In this document: piece by piece, positions 1 to 12,204 of the stretch | Layout: every line of letters begins with the position of its first letter | Numbering within the stretch: position 1 is the stretch's first letter | DNA from: Certhia americana | Taxonomy: Eukaryota; Chordata; Aves; Passeriformes; Certhiidae | DNA: 64,000 bases | Direction of reading: 5' to 3' | Assembly (NCBI GenBank): GCA_018697195.1 | Contig: CM031866.1 | Coordinates: forward strand, 3,979,418 to 4,043,417 | Position numbers and translations under genes: made by a program | The notes under the pieces: model-generated | Databases searched by the model: none | What the model was told of the DNA's origin: nothing | Seen by the model: the letters and a program-made list of their open reading frames with translations, nothing else

Positions 1-3000
1 TAGAGATAAATTTACTCACTGTATGTTTGGGTCAACCTGAACATAGTGAGACATCCTATCCAAGGTACTAGGTATTGTCCCTGCTGTTTTTCACATTCTC
101 TTTAAATCCTTTTTACCTGAAACTCTACAAACTAACAAGTTCTGTTTGCATTCACACACTTTTTACTTTCTTTGTTTGCTATTCTTTCAATCTTTGAACC
201 TTTACTGTTGATGTTAAAGTCTTTCATCATCATTTTCCTTAGAAAAAAACCCTCTAGTTTATGCACACACATGGATATGTATATATATTCTTGGAACCTG
301 ACATTCCTCTGCTGTTCCCAGTATATCTTTCTAGGCCCCAATTTCCTAACCAAAAGCACATTACTGATCTGATTCTTTCCACAGCCTAGAAGCACATCAA
401 TAAACTAAAGATTATTGTGCTTTGTCAGGTTTTATTTTGTAACATTATGGGAAATTCTCTGCTGCTTTGGATGAGTGCGTAAACTCTTATTGCCTGACAA
501 TTAACAGAGCTAGTAATAGAAAATGCAATGTAATTTACCTTAGTACAAGGGATTTTGGTTAACAAAAATTAAACTATTGAACTCTCCTCTCGTAAGGGAA
601 GGACATTCTCTCATTATGTGTGCAATTTTTTTTTAGGCGGTTAAATAAATAAAAAGCCCTGTACACAACAGCAACTGGGTGCTGGGCCTTGGGTGGATTT
701 ATTATGAAGTCTATGTGGAATTCTTCTAATGTGCTTGCTTTGGAACTAAACAACATGATCCCTCTGCAAAATAAGCATGCTGAAGCCTTTTCTGGGATAC
801 AGAGAGAGTTCACCAAATAAATAATGTTGAAGGGGGAGTTCCTTTATGTGCTGTGTAATTCCACTGTGCTGGAGATGACTTCTTACCTCTGTTGCTGAAT
901 TAGGAAGGTCAGAATTCAATTCTCTCCCTCAGCTACTACTTACCATAAATGTCGAGGGGCCACCACATTACTCTGAGGACCAGTCAGTCTTTTCAGTTTG
1001 ACCTCCAAAGAGGTGGCTTGTGTATTTTTGGCCTCCCTGGTCTAGGAAGGTGATGTTTCTTTTCCTTTTTCCTTTTCCCTTTTCCTTTACATTTCCTTCT
1101 TCATTTTATTTTTTTTTTCTATTCAGGAAAAGAAAGTAAGCTAAACCTTAGTACAATTAATTTAAGGTTAATATTTCCCTCACCAGCTGGAAATTTTAGT
1201 CTGTTTGAAAGGAAGAAGCATGTAAATGAAACCCTGAGAAAAACAGAAAAACAAAGATGAGGAGTCAGGGTGAGGAGCTGGCATTGGGGTTCAAAGCATG
1301 GCCTTAAATTCCATGGTGCCTGATGTGAACCTGAACAAATCCATGCAGAATTTGTTTTTTGCAGACTACATGAATAAGGAGTTTTACAGTCACTTTCCTC
1401 AGCATACCTGTAGAAGAACCTCAGTAAGAAAATGGACCTTGGCACTGCAAGTTTTAGCTCTGACGCTTGAATAAAACTAATTTTTTTATATTATAGAAAG
1501 CCCACTTTGATCCATTGCTAATTTCAGGCCAAAGAAGTGATCTAATAAAATGTAAGGCCATAATGATGAATTCTTTGTAACCTTCTCATTTCGCATAGTT
1601 TCTTTATAGTGAGACTTATATCTGATTTTTAAATGAGTGAGAAGGAAAGGTTAGTGTTTGTGCCTACCTCTCTTTTTGTCCATCCCCTAAGGCTTCCAGC
1701 TGCTCACAGTCAACATTCTTCACCAGCACCAATTCAAAATTCTGGTGAAGGTGAGGTTTGAGATTTAAAAAAATTGGATAAGGTTATTAGTTTGGATGTT
1801 GCATGTCAGTTTCCTGTGATGTCTCTGTGGGTTTTATGTTCTCAATTTTGGAAGCCATTTAGATAATTCCAGCCCTAGGTTTCCTTTCCTATAACCATAA
1901 GTGTGCACACAAGTGAGAAAGTCAGGACAGTCTCAACAATGGCACAGGCCAGTAAAGCATGGCTTTTTCTGGAGAATTGGGTGTATTTGAACAGTGGGCT
2001 TTGTGAGGAAGGCAATAATAGCCTCGCATGGACAGATAATGATGGATGTTATGGAATTGAGAATTGGGGTTTAAAATTGTGCCCTCTTGCCCTCAAACCT
2101 CCTTACACACACAAGCAAAACAAAGCAGAGTTTGAGATGGAAGAATTAGACTGGATTGGTTGAAAAGCTTCCTTTTTACTGGAGGGGGTAAGCCTGTATC
2201 AGAGTGTTGAAATCACCTACTTGACCCTTGTCTAACCCTCAATCCAGAACGTACAAAGTGGGACAGAGCTAATCCCAGCAAGTAGTATTAAGCAAACACA
2301 CTAACAATTTACTACCACTCAGAGAATGTCACTTTCTGAACTTTCAGCTCACATGATTTTGGAAGCAAGATCCATTTAAAGCAGAGGTGCATTACAGGGA
2401 GAATATGAAGGTCCACTTCAAATCCAGAAGTCACTCACTCACCACTGCTGAAGAAGACATCTCTTGTCATTACTGGTGTGTTCGGAGGAACATGCACAAT
2501 ATGCGACTTCCAGAATGCAATTTAATTCCTCTGCAGCATGTTTTCCCACTCATGTAATTTCCCTGAAATCTCTCAGGTCTCTCATCCAAACATATGCCAT
2601 GACACTCAGCATCCTCAATAATTCAAATAAAAGCAATTACAGAAAATATGAGCATGGGGAATTATTGATATTTATGAAGATTTTCCTTTATAAAATTCCT
2701 TAAGAGGAGGTATTTCAGGCTGAAAACCTCTAGACTCTTCTTATATCACCTCAAAGCACAAAAGACCAGGAAAAAGGAAATGTGAAAATTCTTCAGATTT
2801 ATCCTGCCAGTTGGAAAAGTTTGTTTAGTTTTGCCAAGGGCAGGTTGTGCTGATGCTGGCTAGGTTGATCTGTCCCTTACCTCCCAGTTAGATTTGAAAA
2901 TTTAATTTATCAGGAAAGGTACAGTGGAAATAAAACAAGAAAATACAATCCAAATTGGTCAAACCTACAAGATCATACTCATTTTGGAATGGACTCTAAC

Positions 3001-6000
3001 CTCAAATAATACTTCTATACCTCACACAGGGTTAAATCATGCTGATTTTTTAAAATGGATTTTTTTGTAATTTCAGTAGAACAATCAGTGAGATTATGTT
3101 CCTCGATCCTGAACAGAAAATTTGTGTGGTTTTGAACACAAATTGTAGCTTTAAGCTCAACAATTGAGCTTTGCAGCTCCCAACACCAAAGTACTCTCAA
3201 CTTTAGAGGAGTTTGGATCTGATCCCATACTAGGACATTGTGGTTTAGATTAAGTTTTGATGTTCCTTGTTTCCAATAAGATAATGTGATGATGGAATTT
3301 CAGAAAAAATGTGGATAGACACTGACACAAAGAAACGATAATGTCAGGGTTGTTTGAGGGGTTTTAATGTATTATGAAGCATATATAATATTCATTTTTT
3401 TTCCTTGAGGTTTCTGGCTTAATTGGTCCTACAAAAAATGAAATAGAATGTTGTTAAAACATTAATCAAGAACAGAAACAATTCTGATTAACAAATGAAA
3501 TGCATTAAAATGAGAAAGAAGTGCAAAACTACCAAGTGCTACTTACTAAATTACTGACAAAACCCAAATTGTAGTTATGTATTTCTTTGTTTGCCTGTTT
3601 TTTAATCTTCTTTTCTATTTGTTCCAGCATGAGAGTCTCCTGTTAAAGATAGATATAGCCTGAAGCAGGAAAATACCACCAGCTTGGAGCAGGAAAAAAA
3701 AGACTGTGAATGTTTCCCACTGAAATAAACAGTGAACTCATTAAAAATATGGTCAATTTTTTTTAATAGCAAAATCATTTTAAGTTTGCTTATATGCTGC
3801 AAATAAATCCTAAGGCCTGAATTATCGAGTATTATTAAGCCTAATGCCTTGAAAATTTCAGCATCATTCCCTCTGCACCTCCAAATGCAGAACTTAGTGG
3901 CCACAGTCCCCAGAAATATTTTCCTTTTCAAATGTGTGTGTTGAAGCCAACAAGACCCTTCCTGAATCCCTCACTCTTTCCTTGGTACATTTCCCAGGTA
4001 ACAGAGCCAAATCCACAGTTTTTGGAGGTGATTAGGAATTGAAATTTAGGAACAGATTAGGAAGATGATCCTGGGGAACACAGGAGGAACAAAGTCAGTA
4101 CTGTAATAGAATGAGTGGAGCGTGGAAAGCCCAAGAGTTTGTATTTCCTCTTATCTGACTTCTCCCATTCTGCTTCATGCTGAATCTGCTGTCTTATCTG
4201 TTTCTCATATTTGTTTTGTGATTTCGTTGGCACTGGCAGGGATTTTTTTCTCCTCTCATTCTGGAAGACATGCCAAAGAATGCAATGAAAGCTCGCATGA
4301 CAATCTTTTAATGGTATATGCGAAAACATGAGGAATTTAAAAGGAAGAAGGAACATACTTGCAATTAAAATCACATGCACTATCCTGTAAATAGACTTCC
4401 ACTGAAAGAATCTCATCTCAGGCACATGCTGCAACAGCTCCTGCACATGGCTCTAACTGTCATGGAACTACTTGCTGGTAAAATATTTACATTTCCTCAG
4501 GCTTATGCAGAGGGCACCTTCTCCTGAAGCAATGGAAGGAGAAGGAAGTCACTGGACACTAATTCCTCTCTATATTCCTCTCACTTCAGCTCTATATAGT
4601 AAACAAATGCCAAAACAACCCTAACATGTTTTTCAGTAGCCAGATTAGCTTAGTAGCGTCATGTTTCTGAATTTATGATGCAGCCTTTCATGCTCACACT
4701 TGCACAGAGATCTGCCCACATGCACCGTTACACTCCTTCATTTCCTTTCCCATTCCTGCTGGTTCTGGATCAAATCTGGAGCTGGGGGCTGGCCCTGGCA
4801 CACATACCTAGTTTGTTTTTTTTCAGTACAGCTCATATCTGGAGACATTGCAATCAGATAGTTATAAGCAGCACCAGTCCTGTAGTCTTGCACAGCCCCA
4901 AACTTTCCAACTTTTCTGTTTTAGGAATCAAAAAGTGCCATTCTGCTGATGTTTTTTGGTTTGCAATTTATATTTATTTCCTTAAAATGTGAGTTCCTTC
5001 TTCACGTAGCTCTGACAGGCATTTGTCACTCCTCCAGACAGCCAAGGATGAGTATGTTCCTGAAAGGCTGGATGAACATGTGGACTTGCATGTCTAGGAC
5101 TTATAGTGGCTAAACCACTTTGCAAAATTGGGTTTGTTTTAACCATAGCTTCACTGGGTTTTGTTGGCATAAAAACTTCTCCAAGACATAATGCTGAATA
5201 AATGCTAAATTCTGTTTGAAAAATTCAAGCAATTGCATGTGAGGTTGCCATAACTGTGTTGAGTTTGTAAAGACATCTGTTGCCAAACCGTAGAATGGTT
5301 TGGGGTTGTCTCTAAACAGGAAATATTTTGAAGTTTTACAATATCAGTACAAAAGAATAAGGTTAAAAATTATGTTTTCTCACTCATTTTATAAAGTATG
5401 GTATGTTACCTGAGGTAAGGCTTAGCATTAGGATTAAAGACATTGCTATCACATATTGTAGAGAGCAACAGAAATAACACCTCATTCATCTTTCTTCACA
5501 ATTAATTTTTATTGTCTGTGCCTTAGACACTCTGCCAAAATTTTCAGGTCTCTGTCCTCCATGGAGATCTCTATCAACTGGGAAAGTACACCAGTCTTGA
5601 GGCATTTAATGTTAAGCACATTTCCACAAGAAAGTATTGCTTTAACAAGGGTGGAAAACGCTCTCCTTAGAAGAGCAATTATCATTAAAGATTCATTATC
5701 AAAAGAGTAGTTACCTAAAGAAGAAAAGTATGAACAGTACCACTGATTCATTCCCCTGACAAAGGGTGACAGCAATCCCAAGATGAATATATTTCAAGGA
5801 CTAGTACAAATCTGGTCTGTCTGTCTCTGGGTGTAATATGGCTCGTGCTGTATGACCAGATTGAGCACATCTTTAACGGATGCCAACAGGCAGATACCTT
5901 TAACAATGATAAGTGTTTTACACTGTGTGAGGACCTGTTCATATATTTTGAAACACTGGCTGAATTTTCTCTTTGGTTTTTCAATTTCAGGTCATCTTCT

Positions 6001-6650
6001 CAAAAGGATTAACTTCTCCATCAGCATCTTAGAACTCAAAGTGAGCCTTCACCTTCACATCAGAGGCTCATGTGCTTTCAAACGGTTTGAGATTCCACTT
6101 CTGCTCATCTGTAGGCACAAGTGGCACAAACTGTGATCTGTCTGTGTCTTTATCATGAATCATTTACATTCCTCTGCACAGTATAAAGCACTCAAGCTGG
6201 AGATGCCCCACATTTGCTTTGTGTATGATAAGGATTTATTCACTCCCTGGCTCAGACTTTGGGAAAAGGAATTTTTCATAATTGGTTTACTCCAGGGAAG
6301 ATTTGGGAGGAGCTAGACATTAGGATTTACAGAGTTCTCTGAGATTTTTAATTTAAGATAAAATAGAGATGTGTATCTTTTAGAGTATATATTAGTATAC
6401 ACACATTAAACTCTAATTATATAGTTTTATGTGTATCCACTTTAAATAATAGATTTGGCTGATTTTAGTAGGAATTGGACAAGCAGATTGAATATTTTTT
6501 AGTATTATCTTATTAAGTCACAATGTACCTTTTAATGTGAAAATAATAACATAAAGAAATTCTGCTTTGCCAAGAAAAACAATACAATGACAGCAACCAA
6601 CTGAGTTGCCTTTTTCTCATGTCAGAGTTGGGCAGGAATACCAGACCAAA
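1..6650. other. Non-coding stretch, no recognisable feature
   Basis: AT-rich, low-CpG sequence. I see no repeat family, RNA gene or coding exon here. The only compositional oddity is a pyrimidine run near 1.06 kb. Open frames are all under 130 codons and look random. Confidence 0.6.
1056..1088 (+). repeat. Polypyrimidine (TTTTCC)-like low-complexity run
   Basis: An uninterrupted run of T and C built from TTTTCC-like units, followed by further T-rich sequence to about 1120. It is simple low-complexity DNA with no gene attached. Confidence 0.7.
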
Positions 6651-6656
6651 TTATAA

Positions 6657-6732
6657 AGTCCTTCCCCAGGCACAAAACTCTCGACAAAATCAATGGGAGT
6701 TTGTTTAAATACAGATTTAATTAAATCCAGGG
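6657..6732. repeat. Ancient sauropsid palindromic repeat relic
   Basis: The block runs AGTCCTT, CAGGCACAAAACTC, TCAATGGGAGTTTGT and then AATCCAGGG. The imperfectly self-complementary arms ACAAAACTC and GGAGTTTGT flank a short centre with TCAATGGG. This layout resembles old palindromic, MITE-like repeats that I recognise from turtle, crocodile and bird genomes. I cannot name the family with certainty, and the copy is diverged. Confidence 0.45.
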
Positions 6733-6739
6733 TAGATGG

Positions 6740-8235
6740 CCAGTTATTGGTCACTTTGGTCGGGATGAGAATCTTAAGGAGACGGTTGAATCTTTCCCAT
6801 CACTGCCATTATATAAATGTTATTTTTGCTAGGATATCTTCCTTTACCCCCACCCCCCAAGCAGTTCAGAGACAATAAAACACCAGGAATCCCTGAAGAG
6901 TGGTAAAATGCTGACATGATTTAAGGAGGAAGACTCTGATAAGAAGATAAAAATCTAATAAACAGAGTCTGGAGGACCTTGGCAAGTCTCAGCTGCTTGC
7001 CAGTGTAAGCAAAGCCCCTCCCAAGGAAAACAAAGGGAACCTTAATCTCAAGGACATTCCACTCACAAACCATCTGAAGGAGAAAGTCAAGGCCATGACC
7101 TCTGCAGTCTGAAGTTATGAGCATACTGACAAGAAAATATTTGACTTGGTTCAAGAAGCAAAATCAGTCACTGGATTTTTTAATATCTCTTTTTTTTCTT
7201 CCATAAGAGACAAAATAATGCAACACTGTGTTACATGTAAATGTGTGCATATACACACACCTCACTGTTAAATGGAAAGGATATTCAGATGCATGGGATG
7301 CATGTATATTATCATTATGCATGACATATACATCACTTTCAATAGTTGAAACCCAAGACTTCCCCAAATAATAAGTGAATTGTATATGACTGCTGCTGTT
7401 TTTGACCAGAAAAGACATAATGTCAGCAGATTAAAATGTTACCTTTTTGTCTTTCTTTACATAATTCTAGGGCACTTAGAAGCTTCTAAAAGATAACCAG
7501 GCTGCAATTAGTTACAAGGAGTCTAAATTGGTTCAGATAAATCAAATGGAAACACAAAATGGCATCAAACAGCCGAAGTTTTCTCAGGCTCCAAAGATTC
7601 ATTGTCCCCTTTAGTCACCATCTACCTACACCTAATGCTCACTCTCCTGCCTCTCTGTGGATAATTCATACGGTTTTAACACTGGAAATTAGGACATCAG
7701 CAACATTTGGAAAACAGGGTCCTCAGAATGCCCCCAGCCCTTTTCTGAAATTTCTGCCTAGGGTGGATAGGTTGGAAGGGTTTAGGCACTGAAGGCACAT
7801 AAGGAGATGTGGGATCTTCTCAGCTCCCTGGGTGGTGTGGACTTTGCAGTTAGTGGCTGAGTCTTGGCAGTCAAGCTCAAATTTAAGAAATGCAGGTGAC
7901 TTTTTCTGAATCCAGCTCTTTAAGCCAGCACAGCACCATAAAAATTCTTCCCTTTTCTACCTATTGCTGTTTATTGCTAGGGATCCGTAAACACTCCTTA
8001 TCTTGGAGGAAATTCTCCCCTAGTGCAGGGGATTAGGACGTGGTGTGTCAATCTCCACTCACTTATGGGAGGATCTCCAGCTAAATATTTCATACAGATT
8101 TTTAATGCCCCATTTGTTTCCAGATGCTGGTAACTTTATTAAGGTTAATTGTAGTGCCCTGAAACATGGCTGTGAAGCACATTATTCACACACATTGCTG
8201 CAGCTCACTAATCCTGTGGGTTTCTTAACCAATGC
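6740..8235. other. Non-coding stretch, no recognisable feature
   Basis: Ordinary AT-rich DNA. A short C-rich run lies near 6.85 kb. No repeat family or exon was identified. Confidence 0.55.
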
Positions 8236-8239
8236 CTAA

Positions 8240-8740
8240 CACTTTGGTTCCATCACTGGAAATCGTAATCTTCTCGGACCAGCAGAAATGTCTTGAGGTG
8301 CAGATCACTAAGACATAATGCCAAATATAAGTAACCTTCTGCGTATTCAGAAAGGACCCAGACTGACCCCAGCTCTTCTTGCAAAAATAATTAATGCAAT
8401 CCCTGCATAAGAATGATCATTACTTTTGCCAGTGCTCCACCAGAAGCTGGGAATTTGGATTTTGAGCTGTGGGGGAGGAAGTTGTACAACATAAAGAGAA
8501 GCAAGGATGATCTGTTAGCGAGATAAGCCTGACAAGCAGAATTTGGGTTCAGTCTGGAACTAGGCTAGCATCCGTCAGAAGTCTGAACTAATCTGAACTG
8601 AACCTTGCCCCTCCAATAACCTGCCTTGTTGTTGTGGCACCTGATGACATTTTCTGCCGTGTTGTGTAATGACTTAAGGGCTGTAATGGGTTGCATGCTG
8701 CTAAATGTCATCAAATGCCATGAATCATAAACAATCCTGG
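8240..8740. promoter_or_regulatory. Putative conserved non-coding element
   Basis: Repeat-free block retaining about six CpGs (for example in ATCGTAATC, TCTCGGACC, CTGCGTATTC and TTCTGCCGTG) in otherwise CpG-poor surroundings. It contains AAATGTCATCAAATGCC and a MEIS/PBX-like TGATGACA. Its composition suggests selective constraint, but conservation was not tested. Function unknown. Confidence 0.35.
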
Positions 8741-8744
8741 CTTC

Positions 8745-9838
8745 TAAACCAGAGATTAGGGATATTTATGAAGTTTAGTCTCAGTTTGGGTTTTCCAGAC
8801 TCTTGAAGTTCAGAGGGTTCCTTTTAGTCTTCCTTTTTTCCTTTTTTTTTCCCTTTTTATTGCTCAGGCTGCTTCCTGCTGCTGTGATTGACCCTGCTGC
8901 TAATATACCCAAACTGCAGAGCTTGATGTTAATCCAAAAAAGTTGAATGCCTGAACTGATTGCCTGCTGACAGCCTGTGTAAAACCCAAAAGCATGACTG
9001 CAGATATTAAGATTAGATATTGGAAGAGGGAAAAAAAAATTAAAAGAAAAAAAGAAGAAAAGGACGCAACTGTGCAGAAGCATCAGGAAACAACCCCTAT
9101 TATCCCACTCCTCAAGTGCAATTTCTGGTTTCCAAAACTTTGCAAAGTGACAAAACTTTTATTGATCCTATAAGAATGAAAACAGATACAACAGAGAAGC
9201 TGTAAAGCACAAAGATAAAAGCGGAATAAAAGGACAAGGCACTTATTGTTGTTTGTTACAGTCTTAAAAGGAATTAAATGTAGGAAAAAAAAGGAAGAAT
9301 AAAAAGACAAGCAACATAAAAAGTAGGGAGGCAGTGCAAAAACCTGGTTTGGTCATAGGTACACTGATTCATATTGCCATGTTCCTGCAGGATGGTGCTT
9401 CATGGCACAGTTCTCTAGATCCTTGCTTTTGTTTTACTTTATATGAATTTCCCGAAGGAAGGACTGAAGATTATTTTATAGTCAGTGTGGTGTTTCTGTT
9501 CCCCTATGGCTTTACTGGAGGACACCAGGGAATTACCCACTCACATTTGCACAAATGCTGTCCAGTGCCATGGAGTGACTCCTCTGGTCATGCTGAGTTA
9601 CAGTGTTTGATGCTCAAACATGCACCCTACTGATCACATTTGGATTTGTTCTCCCCACCCTTAATAACAGGCGTTAAAGATTTTCTATTTGACAAAGATG
9701 TCATGTTGTCTGTCAGGTCATCTGATGTTGTTCAAGGTAAATGTCCATAAGTCTCTTTTGAAAGCTCTTTTCAGCCAAATGGAAGCACTTTGGTGAAACC
9801 CCTAAGAAAAAAAAAAAAACAAACTTAACTGGTCTGCA
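8745..9838. other. Non-coding stretch with low-complexity runs
   Basis: Contains a T/C-rich run (about 8818-8860) and an A/G-rich run (about 9027-9062). Nothing else was identified. Confidence 0.55.
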
Positions 9839-9862
9839 AAAGGCCTGATTCTGCTCCAACCT
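9839..9862 (+). repeat. Possible end of an ancient sauropsid repeat
   Basis: AGGCCTGATTCTGCTCCAAC resembles the terminal sequence of an old palindromic repeat seen in reptile and bird genomes. Only one end is recognisable, so this is weak. Confidence 0.25.
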
Positions 9863-10384
9863 ATTTTTTCAGCTGCAGAATTAACTGTCTTATACAAGTA
9901 TTACATCAAGAAGCACTGACACTGAGCAAAAGTAAATATTCATTAATAATGACAAATCATTCTGAATGCTGCACACAGCACAACCAATAAATGCAAGGGT
10001 TCCTGCATAAATAAACAAGCAGATGTGTCTGAAGGTTTAAGGCTTTATTGCAATATTGCCAAAGCACTTAAATAATGGAACTCCTTTGGACACAATTGAA
10101 AATTCTGTATTTGGGCAAACTGCAAGCAGCTTCAAGGATCTGCTTCAAGCCTAGGGTTAAAAACAAACAGTTTGTGTTTATACACTACTCTCTGCTGAGC
10201 CAAGCTCTTAGAAGTGTAGGCAACCATCCATCCCTCTTCAACTCTCCCTCCTCAGCACTCCCTTAACTTGTAGTAGGAGTTGAGGGAGAAGTCAGAGGTG
10301 GTTATTGTGCACAAATCATCTGCTGGCTGAAGTTTTTGGTGGCAGCCCAGAGAGAAGAAGGAAAAAAAATTAGAAAAATTTCAA
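9863..10384. other. Non-coding stretch
   Basis: No repeat or gene was seen. A palindromic C/EBP-type octamer ATTGCAAT occurs at 10047-10054, which may be chance. Confidence 0.5.
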
Positions 10385-10625
10385 TTTCAGGACCATTATT
10401 ATTTTCATTAATCATAAGAGGCGCTGTCACCCCTGTCCTTATTCTTTAGAGGGAGATCTATTATACGGTCCATTTAGTCCAAGCCATATTACCTCATATG
10501 TTTTCCTGGCTGACCAAATAAGACTTAAGAGATAAAACAATTTACTGTTCATTATGATCCGTGTCACTGGAATCAATCTATTAACCTACATTAACTGGAT
10601 ATGTGACGATAGCTCACATACACGC
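10385..10625. promoter_or_regulatory. Putative conserved non-coding element (left block)
   Basis: Repeat-free and keeps five CpGs (GGCGCTG, ATACGGTCC, ATCCGTGTC, GACGATAG and CACGCTTC). It is rich in homeodomain-like cores such as TCATTAATCAT and in AACAATTTAC. It stops sharply at a polypurine tract, beyond which a second similar block begins. Likely a developmental enhancer by appearance only. Target gene unknown. Confidence 0.45.
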
Positions 10626-10636
10626 TTCTCCAATTT

Positions 10637-10718
10637 AAAAAAAAAGAAAGAGAGGATGAGGGAGGGGCAGGAGGGAGGGGGGTGGGAAGGGAGAGGGAGA
10701 GAGAGGGGAAAGGAAATC
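10637..10718 (+). repeat. Polypurine tract with G-quadruplex potential
   Basis: About 80 bases that are almost all A and G. Between 10660 and 10697 at least five runs of three or more G are separated by short purine loops, which fits a G-quadruplex on the + strand. The mirror-like purine bias could also allow triplex DNA. It sits between two CpG-retaining blocks. Confidence 0.65.
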
Positions 10719-10764
10719 AAGGCCCATAAAGTGCAGCAGACGTATAATTTGCCAAGCGAATACA

Positions 10765-10960
10765 ACTTCATTTTCCAGCGGCCACTGCTGCGCCCTCCAC
10801 ATCTTCACGCAGCCCCTGACCTGTGAAGAATTCTAACAAATTGGCTTCTATTGTGAAGCCAAAAGGTGCCATCAATGAAGGGACGGTTCGCTGGTCCTAA
10901 AGTATGATGGGAAATCACAGGCTGGAATAAAGAGCTGCAGTTTTATGAAGTTAACCCATT
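10765..10960. promoter_or_regulatory. Putative conserved non-coding element (right block)
   Basis: About six CpGs in under 200 bases (AGCGGCC, TGCGCCC, CACGCAG, GACGGTTCGC). The reverse strand near 10781-10801 reads GGAGGGCGCAGCAGTGG, which partly resembles a CTCF core, although the usual upstream CCA is missing. It also holds CTTCTATTGTGAAGCC with a SOX-like ATTGTG. Likely regulatory, untested. Confidence 0.42.
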
Positions 10961-10964
10961 GAGG

Positions 10965-12085
10965 TTAAATCCAAGCAGGGAGGCTGGAACAGGCTCTTGC
11001 CCCTTCTGACGGCTTAATAGGGAGGAGTTATTCAGATGGGCTGCCCAAATGCAGAGAAAACTCCCTCACTGAGCATGGCAGAAGGAAGAGTTTCTCTCTT
11101 CTCAGCAACTTCTGCTGTGCCACAGCAAGGATTCATTCCCTCTGTTTTGCTCTCCATGCTTGACAGATTGTAAATGTCCAGAGGGAAGGAAGTGAATCAA
11201 TAGGTGGCCTTCCCAATGCTCGTTTGCACAGCTAAAGAACTTCTGAGTAAACAGCCAATGAGTTAAGGCAGTGCCACCTCTACACAGCTCCATCAGCCTA
11301 TTTACTCTGGATTTGCACTTGCTTATTAAGAGCTCATCTGGGTGCAGGTCCTATTTTTGTTATTCTCTCTCCCAGCATGCTGGGGCCCTGTTGACAGATG
11401 AGAACTAGGAGGTATTTTCTTTGTGCTGATTGCCTCAATGATTCCCATCTCAGATGTGATTGCACCCAAGCTCTGGCAGGGATCCGTCCTGCTCCCAGTC
11501 ACCATGTTTGAGCCCAGGCTCCAGGATCACATGCTGGGAAGAGGTGGGAATGATATTGGTACCATTTCCAAAATGGTTTTAATCTTCCTTTTGTAAGTAT
11601 TAAAGTGGCAAGGGTTAAAATTCACATTGTTACTACAACTGCTCTAATTGATTACTGGAGGTACATTATCTGGCCCATATCCACTGGTTCTAGCAGGAAT
11701 TGTATCAAATAGGACTAATTTTTCCTCTGTTGAGATAAGGTGGACTTTAATAGCAGGGACAAGTGGGGTCATAGTCACCTTCATGTAACATATACCTGCC
11801 TTAAGTGTTCCTTCCAGCCCATAAAATTACATATACATGCATACAAAGCCTGTGAATAGTCCAGGATTTGTTTCCTCATTTTTCAATCTAAAAAAAAAAA
11901 AAAATGGCTGCTGCAAGTGTACTCACAGCAAATATAATGAATAGTAGAATAAAAATAATATTATGGTTGTGCCTCATGGTTTTTGCTCTATGCAGTAAGC
12001 CATCATGCTAGGAACTGGACTAACATTTTGCAGACTGTCACTGTCCCACTGTGCCTTCAGGCTAGAATAGAGACTGCAAATTAAC
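10965..12085. other. Non-coding stretch
   Basis: No gene or repeat family was identified. An A14-16 homopolymer lies near 11.89 kb. Confidence 0.5.
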
Positions 12086-12087
12086 AT

Positions 12088-12202
12088 TCTGAGGGAGAAA
12101 AAAGACAAAAAGTCTTGCCAGAGGCCATCCTAGAAACTCAGTGTAGAGCCAAGGATAGAATCAAAGCTACCTGCTTTGCCCATTTGACCACATTTTCCTT
12201 AA
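12088..12202 (-). repeat. MIR-like tRNA-derived SINE relic
   Basis: Read on the minus strand, the segment shows the expected order of a MIR-like SINE: a decayed box-B-like region, then the part corresponding to a TGTG-ACCTTGGGCAAG core. On the + strand this appears as TCTTGCCAGAGGCCATCC, GTAGAGCCAAGGATAGAATC and AGCTACCTGCTTTGCCCA. Strongly diverged and without target-site duplications, consistent with an insertion predating bird radiations. Confidence 0.55.
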
Positions 12203-12204
12203 TC

